Of a DNA stretch of 64,000 nucleotides, positions 1-11,576 are shown piece after piece. Under the pieces are notes generated by a model. It had not been told where the DNA came from. It searched no databases and worked only from the letters and a program-made list of their open reading frames with translations. The stretch covers positions 704,659-768,658 of the forward strand of contig CAJJDO010000003.1 in NCBI GenBank assembly GCA_905183005.1. The letters run 5' to 3'. A program made the position numbers and the translations under genes. Numbering within the stretch: the first letter of the stretch is position 1; each line of letters opens with the position of its first letter. The DNA comes from Paramecium pentaurelia. Its lineage: Eukaryota; Ciliophora; Oligohymenophorea; Peniculida; Parameciidae.

Positions 1-962
1 CTATTTAATAATTAAGTTTTTAAGAGTTTTTATACTCATTAATTAAAATAGCAGATATAGCATTTCCAGTTTCAAATTCTTTAAAAGCATTATATTCGTA
101 TTTAGATATTCATGATCCAGAAATCTACTCCAAAAAATTAATAAAAATTTAAGATATGAATTAATCTAGAATGTAAGATTAAACAAATATAAATATTAAA
201 TAAGAACTTAAAGTCATACTTCCATAAATTGTTAATTAACCAAAAACTAAAAACAATTATATTTAATTAATGCAAAACCACTCTAAAATACAATCAAATA
301 GAAATAAGGGCTATTCAGTTAAATTTGAGGATAACAATTAAGATTTTGACCCTAGAAAATTGTTATTGGAGGAAGATCTTACAGACTAGGAGGATGAATT
401 ATATTTAAGGGATTATATGATTAATTAATTAGGAACAACAAAGAAATAAGAATTTATTAAGTAATATTAAGAAAGACAAAGAATCAAGTATAATTAATAT
501 CCATATGAAAACTAATAATCTAAAATAAAGCAAGGTTAAAAATAATAAATATATATATAATAAAATTTATTAGATTTGAATCAGAAATAGATGCTTTAAT
601 AGAGAAAATTATCTATATAAAAGATTTTAGAAATAGGTGATAGCCAATAGATCAATTATAATATAAATTAAACATAAAAATTATTATAAAAGTAAAAAAT
701 TTAATTTATTCATCCTAATTCATTTGAACTAAGAAAAAATTATAATATGGTAAAATAGCTTCAAATTTTAAATAAATCTCATCTTATTCGAAATATCAGT
801 TCATCAATTGAGAGAGAACAATAAAATACATCTTAAAATATATAGGAAAATAATAAGAATACATAAATATAAGAGACAAATGAGAAAAAAAGGGAATTGC
901 AAGATCTCATAGGAAAAGTGAAAAATTAATATCATTCTATAAGAAAGATTTTTAGAAAATGA
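1..962 (+). CDS. Hypothetical Gln-rich protein, 5'-truncated by window
   Basis: The frame is open from the window edge to TGA at 960-962 under the ciliate code, giving about 319 visible residues with the start codon upstream. No intron is needed. The protein is polar and rich in Gln, Asn and Lys. An acidic patch (FEDNNQDFDPRKLLLEEDLT) is followed by long helical, coiled-coil-like stretches ending in RELQDLIGKVKNQ. No recognised domain, signal peptide or membrane segment is seen. The openness and the helical C-terminus support a real gene; its function is unknown. Confidence 0.7.
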
Positions 963-1325
963 ATTTAATTATTATTTATATAAATAACTTAATATCTCAT
1001 TTATTTATCTTCAAAAATCTAAATTATTTTATTGGATATTATATAATTATTATAGTTTAACTATTATTATTTAGAGAATATTATCGATTAAATAAGTGAA
1101 AAAAATTCATATTAAGATTAGTTATGAAAAAACCATTAATATTACACTTAGATCACCTAAAACGAACAGTTTTTTATTACTTATAAAGGTAGAATTCAAG
1201 AAATAATAGTTATACAAACAGGTTCAAATGATCTAAGAGTTTTTATGAAGATCTAATATTAGAATCAATAAAGAGAATTATGAATTAATATAAAAAAATT
1301 ATACGTTTTTGAATATAAATATATA
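963..1325. other. Intergenic stretch with a possible short coding relic
   Basis: The + strand between about 1,070 and 1,290 reads as protein-like sequence in one frame (for example FITYKGRIQEIIVIQTGSND), but a TGA interrupts it near 1,122 and no start or canonical intron rescues it. It may be an unresolved exon or a decayed gene. The remainder is AT-rich with nothing supportable. Confidence 0.3.
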
Positions 1326-4300
1326 ATGAAATTCATTGCACTAGCGATGTTAGTGATGTTAGCAACATCACAAGAATTCGTAGAATTTTACTCTGCTTTT
1401 TCAAATGCAGATGTAGCTTAATTGGAGGGATGGACAATTCAAGGATCTTTGTCAAAAGCTTAACCTGATAATTTCTTTACTTGTTCAGATGCCACTGTCT
1501 TTGGAGGACCCAAGGCATTTGGTAAAAATGCAATAGTTACGAAACAATTTTAATTACCTCCTCATTTTTAGATTAAAATATCAGTTGAAGTTTGGAAGTA
1601 TATAACAATCTAAAAATTTTAGATTTGATGCATGGGACACATAGAGATAGTTCTTTTATTTGGATAATTACCTCTGGGAAACTATGTGGACTGGAAGTGA
1701 TGGAACAAAGAGATGTGCAACTCCAGCAGGTGGTAATGTAAATTCTTTCTAAGTTGATTAAACAATAACTCATAATCATGCAGCATTATTTATTGCATTT
1801 GCATCTTCAGCTGATAAGACAGCAGATAAAGTATAATTTTTTTAATAATCTTTAGATGTCTTGGGGTTTTAGAAACTTGAAATTATCTTATTTGGCATGT
1901 CCAACAGAATGTGGTACATGTCTTGGACCAGATGCTATTGTTTGTTAAATGTGGGTACCTGTATCATCAAGTTGGATAAAGAATGTAGAAGCTGATGGAT
2001 GGAATGTTAAAGGATCTTCAAATGTTATTAAAACAAGCACTTGTGCAGGAATTCCAATTGTTGGTGGTCCTGGTAATTTTGGTAATAATGTGTCAATTTA
2101 AAAAATCTTTGATAAGCTTGTACCACATTATAGAATTAAAGTGATAGCATAATTTTGGAAGATTGATAATTGGGATAATGATAATGCAGTTTTGTATATT
2201 GATAATTAAGAAAAATGGAAATAAAATGTAGCTTAAGTAGAAGATAAAGAATTCTTCATTTGTGATAAGATTACTCCAGGAGGTGTTGATGCAACAGAAA
2301 AGATTATTAATGTAAACTTTGAATCTCCTCATAATTATGGTGCTGCACTTGTAAAATGGACTGCCACAACCAAAAAATCATCAAAATAAGCATCTTGGGG
2401 TATAAGATAATTCCAACTTTATGTTGCATAATGTTCAAGTAACTGTGCAACATGTACTGGACCAAGTGCTGAAGATTGTACAGCTTGTGTTTCTCCTTAT
2501 ATATTATTGGATCCAGAAGATGGAAATGGTTCAGGTTGTATATTAAAAGGAGATTGGGTTGAATTTACATCAGAATTTTAAGGTTCAAGTTGGACANNNN
2601 NNNNNNNNNNNNNNNNNNNNNNNNNNNNNNNNNNNNNNNNNNNNNNNNNNNNNNNNNNNNNNNNNNNNNNNNNNNNNNNNNNNNNNNNNNNNNNNNNNNN
2701 NNNNNNNNNNNNNNNNNNNNNNNNNNNNNNNNNNNNNNNNNNNNNNNNNNNNNNNNNNNNNNNNNNNNNNNNNNNNNNNNNNNNNNNNNNNNNNNNNNNN
2801 NNNNNNNNNNNNNNNNNNNNNNNNNNNNATGTGGACTGGAAGTGATGGAACAAAGAGATGTGCAACTCCAGCAGGTGGTAATGTAAATTCATTCTAAGTT
2901 GATTAAACAATAACTCATAATCATGCAGCATTATTTATTGCATTTGCATCTTCAGCTGATAAGGCAGCAGATAAAGTATAATCTTTTTAATAATCTTTAG
3001 ATGTCTTGGGGTTTTAGAAACTTGAAATTATCTTATTTGGCATGTCCAACAGAATGTGGTACATGTCTTGGACCAGATGCTATTGTTTGTTAAATGTGGG
3101 TACCTGTATCATCAAGTTGGATAAAGAATGTAGAAGCTGATGGATGGAATGTAAAAGGATCTTCAAATGTTATTAAAACAAGTACTTGTGCAGGAATTCC
3201 AATTGTTGGTGGTCCTGGTAATTTTGGTAATAATGTTTCAATTTAAAAAATCTTTGATAAACTTGTACCACATTATAGAATTAAAGTGATAGCATAATTT
3301 TGGAAGATTGATAATTGGGATAATGATAATGCAGTTTTGTATATTGATAATTAAGAAAAATGGAAATAAAATGTAGCTTAAGTAGAAGATAAAGAATTCT
3401 TCATTTGTGATAAGATTACTCCAGGAGGTGTTGATGCAACAGAAAAGATTATTAATGTAAACTTTGAATCTCCTCATAATTATGGTGCTGCACTTGTAAA
3501 ATGGACTGCCACAACCAAAAAATCATCAAAATAAGCATCTTGGGGTATAAGATAATTCCAACTTTATGTTGCATAATGTTCAAGTAACTGTGCAACATGT
3601 ACTGGACCAAGTGCTGAAGATTGTACAGCTTGTGTTTCTCCTTATATATTATTGGATCCAGAAGATGGAAATGGTTCAGGTTGTATATTAAAAGGAGATT
3701 GGGTTGAATTTACATCAGAATTTTAAGGTTCAAGTTGGACAGCTAATGAGGATTGGAAAGTAAGTGATGGTAAAAATGGACCAGATTTTACATCAACATG
3801 TGGAGAATTCAAATTCTTTGGTGGTTATGAAAAAACAGGAAAAGATGCTAAAATTTCAAGAAAATTCAATTTACCTGCTCATAAAAGAATTAGAATTGCA
3901 TTTGAAGCATGGAAAATTGATAATTGGAATGGAGAAGATTATATTGTTAAAGTAGATGGATTAAGTGTTTGGTAAAGAACATTTGGATTTGGAGATCCTG
4001 GACTTGCTGATATTTGTGGTGGAGATGGATTTGAAAATTATGCTATTGTTGATTTTGTTATGGGACATGAAGCATCAACATTAGATTTAGTAATATTAAC
4101 AACTATTGGAAAAAATAATGAAAATGCTTCATTTGCACTTAAAGGATTTAAACTATTTTATGAAAAACCAGATGCTTGTGCTACACTTTACACTGAATGT
4201 AATTATACAGGTATTTATTATATTTATTTGAATAGGAAAATCATTTAATATGTGTGAGGATTTACCTAATTTCTAATTAGCTAAATATCCAAGCAAAATT

Positions 4301-4489
4301 AAATCAATTTAAGTTCCAGCTGGAGCTAAAGTTATATTATTTGATGAAATGGATTATAATGGTATAAAATATTTATATTTAATAGGAAAGACAATCGAAT
4401 ACACTGAAAATCAAAAATGTATAGAAGAATATCAATATAAATTCCTTTAAAAAAACTAATAAAGTTATGTCTTAACAGCAAACAATTGA
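1326..4489 (+). CDS. Secreted Cys-rich repeat protein with C-terminal beta/gamma-crystallin-like domain (model interrupted by gap)
   Basis: ATG at 1326 begins a hydrophobic signal peptide (MKFIALAMLVMLATSQ). The body carries repeats of a Trp-rich beta-type module (IKVIAQFWKIDNWDNDNA; a second version VEVWKFDAWD) alternating with short Cys clusters (CPTECGTCLGPDAIVC, CSSNCATCTGPSAEDC) like furin/GCC-type surface proteins. The last ~85 residues fit a beta/gamma-crystallin fold: TLYTECNYTGKSFNMCEDL followed by KIKSIQVPAGAKVILFDE and MDYNG. Four 25-nt introns are clear: 1598-1622, 1831-1855, 2976-3000 and 4211-4235; each restores the frame. TGA at 4487-4489. The 232-N gap at 2597-2828 lies inside the gene and the sequence on its two sides is duplicated, so domain number is uncertain. 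Probable role: cell-surface or secretory-granule protein; this is inference from the signal peptide and Cys pattern only. Confidence 0.75.
1684..3741 (+). repeat. Direct near-identical duplication, 913 bp at 1,145-bp spacing
   Basis: 1684-2596 matches 2829-3741 with no indels and about seven substitutions (for example GTGTCA to GTTTCA near 2095/3240, and AAGCTT to AAACTT shortly after). Copy 1 stops at the N gap; copy 2 runs on into the rest of the gene. Either a very young in-frame domain duplication (1,145 minus two 25-nt introns is 365 codons) or two alleles or contigs joined without merging. Confidence 0.9.
2597..2828. other. Assembly gap (232 N)
   Basis: An unbroken run of N inside the Cys-rich gene. 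The base after the gap restarts the sequence already seen at 1684, so the gap sits at the boundary of a duplicated segment. 232 equals 207 coding bases plus one 25-nt intron, which is what the corresponding first copy (1452-1683) contains. Confidence 0.99.
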
Positions 4490-4623
4490 TATAATAAATA
4501 ACATATAATCATAAAAATCCTACCTTTTTTTTAGTGTTTTTACTTCGGTCCTACTTGGGTTCATTTTTATCATTTTCCAATATTTATTATCCTTTACCTT
4601 CAAACATATCAGATAATGTATTT
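4490..4623. other. Short convergent intergenic spacer
   Basis: This AT-rich spacer separates the stop codons of the Cys-rich gene (+) and the XLF-like gene (-). Poly-T and poly-A stretches are present, but no distinct terminator or poly(A) motif can be called with confidence. Confidence 0.5.
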
Positions 4624-5470
4624 TCATAACTTTACCAAATATTTTCTTCTAAAATGATTTAAAATTATTAATTTACTTTTTTTAATATTTGAAGAGGGAT
4701 TTTCATTTTTATTTTATTACTACTATGGTTGTCTTTTTTTCATTTATTATAATGTTTTATTCACTTTATTAATTGCATAATATTATATGAAATAATTTGC
4801 AATAGGATTAAAGTTTATTTAACATATTTTCTCTTGATCAATTTGATCATCTAAAATGTATACGCTCAAATCTTCATCTTTGTCCCTTACTTTATATTAA
4901 GTTCTTTCCTTTTCATTTAATCTTTTTATGTAATCCTATTCTAATTATGAAAATGCAGATTTATAATTATTGCATCTATTTTCTAAAGAATGGATAGTCA
5001 ACAATAAAGGATTTATAATGTCATTTATCAGAATTTTGTTATGATATTAATCATCTACAACTTTACAATCGAACACCCATGTTAAAGTGTAAATTTTAAT
5101 CACATTACTATAACCATAATATAAAGAAGACTCATTCAACTTAAATGAGTATTCTGCTTAAGGGTCAAATTTTAAGGCTAACTCTAATAAATCCAATACT
5201 CCTTAGAAATTAGTAGTTTATATTGATTTATTGTATAATTCTTTATCTTTTTAGATACGGTCTTTGTTTAGTTTACAAATCCAAGATTACCTTATATTTG
5301 TAATGACTATATCTTATATATAAATATTACAAATTAAGCATTTATCAATATTGATTCCAGCTCTTATTAAATAAGGTGTGTTTCTACATCCTGTCCATAA
5401 GGGTTAAGCTTTAATTATTTATTGAATAAATACCTTTCAAGAAATTGATATCCTCCTCTTCTACATTCAT
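4624..5470 (-). CDS. NHEJ1: XLF/Cernunnos-like NHEJ factor
   Basis: In non-homologous end joining, XLF filaments with XRCC4 bridge DNA ends for ligase IV in the nucleus. The predicted 273-residue protein starts MNVEEEDINFLK, is joined across a 25-nt intron (5409-5433), and continues with the N-terminal head pattern of the XLF/XRCC4 family. Visible family-like features are a beta-strand plus Trp block (DIVITNIRQSWICKL), a helical stretch (FQGVLDLLELALKF), then the aromatic strand TWVFDCKVVDDQ followed by a long helix (NPLLLTIHSLENRCNNYKSA) that corresponds to the stalk. The C-terminus is basic (HFRRKYLVKL), as expected for a Ku-binding or DNA-binding tail. Length is close to human XLF (299 aa). 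Assignment rests on pattern recognition by eye; XRCC4 or PAXX are alternatives. In Paramecium, NHEJ ligation is needed for programmed DNA elimination, so this gene is likely important in sexual development. Confidence 0.6.
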
Positions 5471-5771
5471 TTTTAACAAAATTAATTAATTTATGTATAA
5501 TCATAAATATTAATGTTATTGATTTAAATTATTAAGAAATAACTTATATCTATCATTTTTTAAATCCTCATAAAAATGTTCTTTGGTCATAGATAAGGAT
5601 TGTATAAGCATCCTTATGGTTAATATTGATAATTGTTACATATGGTGTTTGTTAATGTATATTTTCAACTGTTAATATTTATTGGTCGATTTATAATTCA
5701 TTTAAAATATCTTTCTTAAGATTTTTCTAACAATTTAATTATGAACAATCATATAATAAATATTTTATTTA

Positions 5772-6069
5772 ATGGGATGCTCCTTAAAAAAAGAAAAACA
5801 ATTCTCAACTATCAATATTAACGAATAAAATACTTGTTATTTTGTGATAATTAATAGAGACTAAGAACTTAAAAAGTTTAAAAAGACATGCAGATTCTCA
5901 AATTCTATACCAATATTAGGCTCTATAAGTATTATTTAACATTCAGTAAAATCTAGATTATAGTACTATAATTTCAAGAAGAAACAAACTATTTCAATCA
6001 TAAATTAATGGAAAAGTATTGGAAATAAATAATATTGACACTTCATCCTCAGAACAACATAAAAAATGA
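5772..6069 (+). CDS. Small protein with N-terminal MGC acylation-type motif
   Basis: ATG at 5772 opens MGCSLKKEKQFSTIN; a 22-nt intron (5836-5857, GTTATT...AATAG) joins it to exon 2, which runs to TGA at 6067-6069 (91 residues). The exon-2 sequence is protein-like (RHADSQILYQYQALQ; DYSTIISRRNKLFQS; IDTSSSEQHKK). Gly2-Cys3 followed by lysines is a typical N-myristoylation plus palmitoylation signal, so membrane attachment is inferred. No known domain. A longer unspliced frame overlaps on the same strand but has poorer composition. Confidence 0.5.
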
Positions 6070-7017
6070 ATTAATTTATATATTTCTAAAGGATCATAAT
6101 GATAATTTATATTATATCAATAAATAACTTATATTGTATCATATTGAAGTTAATGATAATAATTTGATAATTATAGTGTAATATGTCCATTTGGACTTAT
6201 TAACATAATTTTAAAAATTCTTAATTGCTCCATAATAGAGGTTAAAAAAAATAGTTATTAATTTAATATCAATTTAAAAATAATTAAAATATTGTATATT
6301 TATAATAATAGAGGAAAGAATTATCTAATTAACACTATTCTTAACTAGAAGACTTTGTGAAAATAGCTTAATTGTAAAATCCAAATAAATTCATAATTCT
6401 AATATGATCTATGACTATATAAGAATATATCGTTATATATACTTAAAATTAAATTTTTGAGAATAATCATGAAATTAATTAGTTTTTTGATAATCTCTTA
6501 ATTATACATCTTCAAGAATTATCTTATAAATATTATATCATTTTTAATAATAATAAATATTGACAGAGAGTCATAAATTATAAATACTATTAACATAGTT
6601 TTAATTCTTCAAAAAAAGATGGATTAATACATTAAAACTTAGGTTTAATTAATAATATGATAAGATATATAGTGTTATTATTGAAAAAGAAAGAAATATC
6701 AAGACACAAGCTATTTATTGAAATATATAGTAATACACAAAATAAGCGAGTCCTAAAGATAATATATCAATGATTAGTAAATTATTTTTGAAATCTTTAA
6801 AATTGATATTCATACTCAAATATATAATTTTTTTGATTTAAGCTTTTTTTAACATTTCAATGTTAATAAAGTAAGGAACATTTAAAAATTAAATTATAGC
6901 AATGATCAAGATATTTTTGTTGTTTTTTTTGTCATAATACTTAAAATAGTCTTTATTTTCAGATTTTTAGTAAATATGTATTTTATATATTAAAATATAC
7001 AATTTAAAATTAACAAA
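6070..7017. other. AT-rich intergenic stretch with one small minus-strand ORF
   Basis: Apart from the small ORF at 6571-6813 (listed separately), no frame on either strand gives a convincing protein. Open + frames of up to ~90 codons exist but have Ile/Leu/Tyr/Asn-dominated composition expected from AT-rich noncoding DNA. Confidence 0.5.
6571..6813 (-). CDS. Possible small membrane protein
   Basis: An 80-codon frame (MNINFKDFKNNLLIIDILS...) with two strongly hydrophobic segments (LAYFVYYYIF and CVLIFLSFSIITLYIL). It lies downstream of the P4-ATPase on the same strand. Without homology or a diagnostic intron it may be a chance frame. Confidence 0.25.
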
Positions 7018-10000
7018 TCAAACTAATTCTATTGATTCTGGTTTTCGAATATAGATTTAAAAATCATAAAATCTTTCAATAGCCAAATCAAATAAAAATA
7101 GCATACAAGTTAATGCTAGTGCTAAATATAATTGTGGTCTAGAATATAGAATGATATATATACGAGACAAGATATCTATAAAAATTAAATGATGGGGATA
7201 ATTCATGATCATTCACCATAATTAATATTAGCCAATAAACAAGAATTGATAAAACAATGAAAAATATAGTGAAGTTATAATTAGTATATGTAAAAGTGAA
7301 AATCTTAAGATTAACTAGAATAATAACTATTCCATATATAAATACTCCATCTTCAAAAAATTCCATTGTCATACCATTATCCATATTTTAATTCTCTGTA
7401 GAAAATGTACAAACTAGAAATATAATCAAACCTTAAACCATTCCATTGAATACCCAAAGCCAAAATTTAATGATTGTAAAAATTGGTTATTATCTAAATT
7501 ATACATATACATCTGGTTTTTCTTCAAGTAAATTATGTGAGGTTTTACTCCATTGTAAATATTCAGAAGAAGGATGCATTTCATCAAAGAGAGCATAAAG
7601 TACCTAAGGTAGAGCAGCAAAAACAGTATTAAATAATGAAGATAACCATTGATCATATAAATATTATCCACTAAATCCATTGAGGAATCCAAACCAAAAG
7701 TAAGGAGTAATGAAAACCTAATTCTTAAAAAATATGTATAAAATTGTAAGTGCATTCCTTCTTGAACATTCAACTCCATAATAAAACATTAATCTTTTAA
7801 GATGTTTGAATTCTGAAATTGCAAAATCAGCAGCTCTTGCAGCTTAAGTTCCTTCAACTCCTTAAATTCCAACACCAACATGTGCCTTAAATTAAATGAT
7901 TATTCTTTACTTCATTAATCATAGAAACATCATTAGCTCCATCTCCAATAGCCAAAGTATAAGCTTTTGGGAGATTCTCTTTAACTAAAGTTACAACTTA
8001 TTACTTTTATTTTGGAGATACTCTAGCAACAATAACTACTTTAGCATAGAAAGCTCTTTTTAATAACATTGATTTAAGTTGTGGATTATCTAACATTACT
8101 GTTAATGCTTATCCACTAATTATCAAGGCAATATTAGCTGATTCATTACAATATTGTAAAAATACTTCCTCAATACTTCCAACTGTAATTTAAGTAACAA
8201 CTTATAACATATCCTTGCTATCAATTAGATTACAAGAATATCCTATTGAAATAGCAGTTTCAACTTTATCACCTGTAAGAACCCAAACTTTGATATCAGC
8301 AGTCTTTAAATCTTAAATAGTTTATCCAACATCATCTGCTAATAAGTCTTCAACAGCTGTAATTCCTAGAAATTCTAAATTATATTCTAATTTTTTTTAT
8401 AATTTATTAATCATTTCTTCATCTTTATCCTCTTAAGCCTTTTTATATCTATAAAATAAATATTGAATCATACTCTGTCAAATAAATTTCCATTTCACTT
8501 TAACTAAAAGTCTTTCTACCTAACATTAATGTTCTGTATCCTTATATTGCAAATTGATGAATGATTTGTTAATGTTAACATTCTCCTATTAATTCAAGTA
8601 ATACTTCATCAGCACCTTTACAAAATAAAACATATTCATTTCCTGTTTTGACTACTATTGTCATTCTCTTTTTATCACTACTAAAATCAAAATTCATAAC
8701 TCTATGAAATAAAGTTTTGTTGATTGTAAGATGATTATTATTATCTATGCCTTAAAATAAATAACCTTTTTATTCACAATATTCTAATATTGCTAATTCA
8801 TCAGGAGAAGATCCTATCAATTTATTTTTTGATTTAACAACAGAATGACATAAACTCAAACATAATAAAGCTTCTTTTTCATTTTATGCAAATAGTTCTC
8901 TAAATTACATAGAATTTTTAGTTAATGTACCTGTTTTATCAGTAAAAACAATATTGATTTCTCCTAATTATTCAATTAAATTAGATTAATGTGATTTTGA
9001 ATTTGGCATTACTTTATCTGATTCTAACATTTTAGCTTAACCAAATTTAACTAATTCTACATTTACAACTAAAGATATTGGTATAAAATATGAAAGTAAT
9101 GAAAACCATAATCCAAGATCTATAAATACATTATCTTTAGTAAGTCCTAAATATGAATAATTAAGATGATTGTTTGTCCATATGAATTCATAAATAGATG
9201 ACATTAAACAAAATAATGCCAAACTGATTGATATAGATATAATACAAATTCTCATATATTATTCTAATCTACTTCTCTTTGTCCTTTCTTAAGAACAATT
9301 CAACATAATTTTACAATTCATACCACTATAAATACATAAACCTATTATCCATTCTGTATTTTTTAGAATACATCCTCTTTCAATAAAATTACCATAATTT
9401 AATGAATCCACTTAAGAATTACTAATTTGATATGTTCCTGATAATTTATATAATATTGGATTCTTCTAATCATATACAAACTTAACATTATTATTTTTCT
9501 CCTTCTGATTAATTACTATATAAATACAAAATTGATAGCGTTATCGATATGGTATCTTTATTATAAATCGTAGATTGAATATTTTTATTTTAAATTTGTC
9601 TCACCATCAATTTACTTTGTTTCTACATATGCTATACCTCCTTAATAATTAGATGATAATATTAAAATATCACATGGAATACTTTCATTTTCCATAACTA
9701 AAATAATATCTGCTTAATAGATATCCTTCCAATTACATTCTATAAACTAATTTTCATAGTATTTATGTGATTTACGATTATTCTCTTCTTAATCAGATTT
9801 ATATCTATTTTAATAAGAGTTCTTACCTAGAATATTCTTCAATAGCATCTTTCAATATACTTATACTCATCATCATTGCTAAAGGTCCATAAATAGTTGG
9901 TACACCATTTGTATAAGAAGTAGCAGGAATTATCTATAATATGCCAATAACAATGAAATAAATATTAGCAGGTTACGTAATTTATTTAATAAAAGCATAT

Positions 10001-10131
10001 GGAAGAAAAGTGAACCATGAAGTTTTCATTGTTGTAATTGTATTTGGTTTATTCTTCATTGGAGTATCATCTGGTAAGATAATCTTTTCTGTCTATGAAA
10101 TCTATTCATTTATTTAGAAGTAATTATTCAT
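7018..10131 (-). CDS. P4-type phospholipid-transporting ATPase (flippase)
   Basis: This enzyme uses ATP to move aminophospholipids from the exoplasmic to the cytosolic leaflet of plasma, Golgi or endosomal membranes. About 1,000 residues are predicted, normal for the family. Start MNNYFQINEQ is followed by the P4 N-terminal signature (ITTMKTSWFTFLPYAFIKQI, ANIYFIVIGILQIIPATS). The actuator motif DGETNLK, the phosphorylation site DKTGTLT (Asp codon at 8938-8940) and the hinge GDGANDVSMI are all present, and membrane helices close the C-terminus, which ends ...RKPESIELV. Short introns resolved: 9805-9826 (22 nt), 9505-9527 (23 nt) and 7139-7163 (25 nt); others probably lie in the 7.4-7.8 kb membrane region, where the frame shifts. 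A CDC50-type beta subunit would be expected elsewhere in the genome; none is in the window. P4 rather than P1/P2 is clear from DGETN and the N-terminal motif. Confidence 0.93.
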
Positions 10132-10250
10132 TCAATGAAATAATAATTTTCTACAAAATATATTATATATGTTTCTTATTGTTAATTCATACAATACTAA
10201 TATTCAGAAAATAACTTTTTTGATATAAATAATTTATTAAAATTTAATTG
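10132..10250. other. Short intergenic spacer
   Basis: This AT-rich spacer lies between the P4-ATPase start and the stop of the LITAF gene, both on the minus strand. No regulatory element can be identified with confidence. Confidence 0.5.
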
Positions 10251-11576
10251 TCAATCTTAATTTCTGTTATTATTATTATCATCATCAATAACTCCATCAA
10301 CTATACCAGAATCTTTTGATAAAATCTCATTCCTTATAGATTCATCAATTTTTATATTAACACTAGAAGGATCAAATTATTATTATTCTTATCCATCCTA
10401 TTAATTTACTGTTTCATTATTATCCTACTTTTATTCATTTTCTATTTAATCTACATTATTTTTATTTTCTATCTCATTCTATTGTTCTTTATTATTTTAT
10501 TCATTTTGAATATTTTCTTAATTTTTATTTGATATAGTATTATTTACTATTTAGATATTTTCTATTATTTTCTGGATTCCTGGTATTGATTTAGGATTAT
10601 ACATATGAATCTTATGTTTAAGAGATTCTTATAATTTTGTTCTCTTTAATTATTAGAATTAGTCCATATCTAATGTGAATTGATGAAGTTTCTTTATATC
10701 TTCCACAACTTCAGATGGTATCACAGTAAGATGTTTTAATTCTAAAATATGGAAGTTATATTCTGATCCTAAAAATAGAAATTTAGCTTCAAAATGTATT
10801 GGCTTACCCTTTTCCAATTTTTAAAATGTTTCAATTTAATATTAAGAGTCCCTTACACCAATTATAATATCAGGTAAATCATCAGTTGATTCTGTAGGAT
10901 CCATCTTTAAATATACCCAATAATTAAAATGAAAATTTGAATCATGATTAGGTTTAGTTTGTATATAATCACTAAAATTAATTTTATTTAATAATACCCT
11001 TTCCATGAAACTATTTTATTTTTAAAATAAGTTTCAAATTAATGTCTTGCTTTCAAACCATTATCAACAAATTAAAATTTCCCACAAAATTATAAAAAAT
11101 CAACCCATGATTTATTTGCATATACATTTGCTTCAATTTATGGTTGCTCTTTCTCTATAAAATATTCAAAATAAAAAAACAAGCAAATAATAATTGTCAA
11201 TAAAATTAAAGCATATTTTCTAGATACTACTACAATACAATTTCCAAATCTAAATTATAATACTTAATCATTAATATTTGGTAATTAAAAGTATTTTCTT
11301 TTTTCTAATTCCTAATTACAATAGTAACATCTCTTAATAATCATCTTGACATTTATTTATTTTATATACTTTTGTTGATTGAAACACTAATGGGATTATA
11401 AATATGCACCAAATTCCAAAATAAAATAAAGAAATAAAGGAAATTATAAATGAAGCTGGAGATGGCACTTATTCTAAAATACTTTCCCTTGCAGCACCAC
11501 AATTAGGGCAAACAGGTTGTGTTGAATTAACTGCTGTCTCAGATTGCTCTTCATTCTCAGTCTTAGAAATTAACAT
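10251..11576 (-). CDS. LITAF-domain membrane protein with a large non-LITAF C-terminal region
   Basis: LITAF domains are zinc-binding monotopic membrane anchors of late endosomes. ATG at 11574-11576 starts MLISKTENEEQ. The first half-knuckle CPNC is followed by a ~25-residue hydrophobic insert (FIISFISLFYFGIWCIFIIP) and the second half-knuckle RCYYC, with a 25-nt intron (11345-11369) placed just before it; splicing is what restores the CxxC...CxxC pair. A second, classical transmembrane helix follows (YALILLTIIICLFFYFEYFI), then a ~120-residue domain (ANKSWVDFLQFCGKFQFV; YFKNKIVSWKGDYIQTK; PIHFEAKFLFLGSEYNFHIL). A 26-nt intron (10972-10997) lies inside it. The tail is Asn/Gln/Glu-rich. Total about 424 residues. 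The Trp/Cys/WKG pattern faintly recalls the wolframin C-terminal OB-type domain; that part is speculative. The LITAF assignment itself is good. Confidence 0.75.

Noticed and set aside
5642..6460. A 272-codon open + strand frame starting at ATG 5642
   Set aside because: Composition is Ile/Leu/Tyr/Asn-rich like noncoding AT-rich DNA, while the overlapping spliced model at 5772-6069 gives a far more protein-like sequence in another frame.
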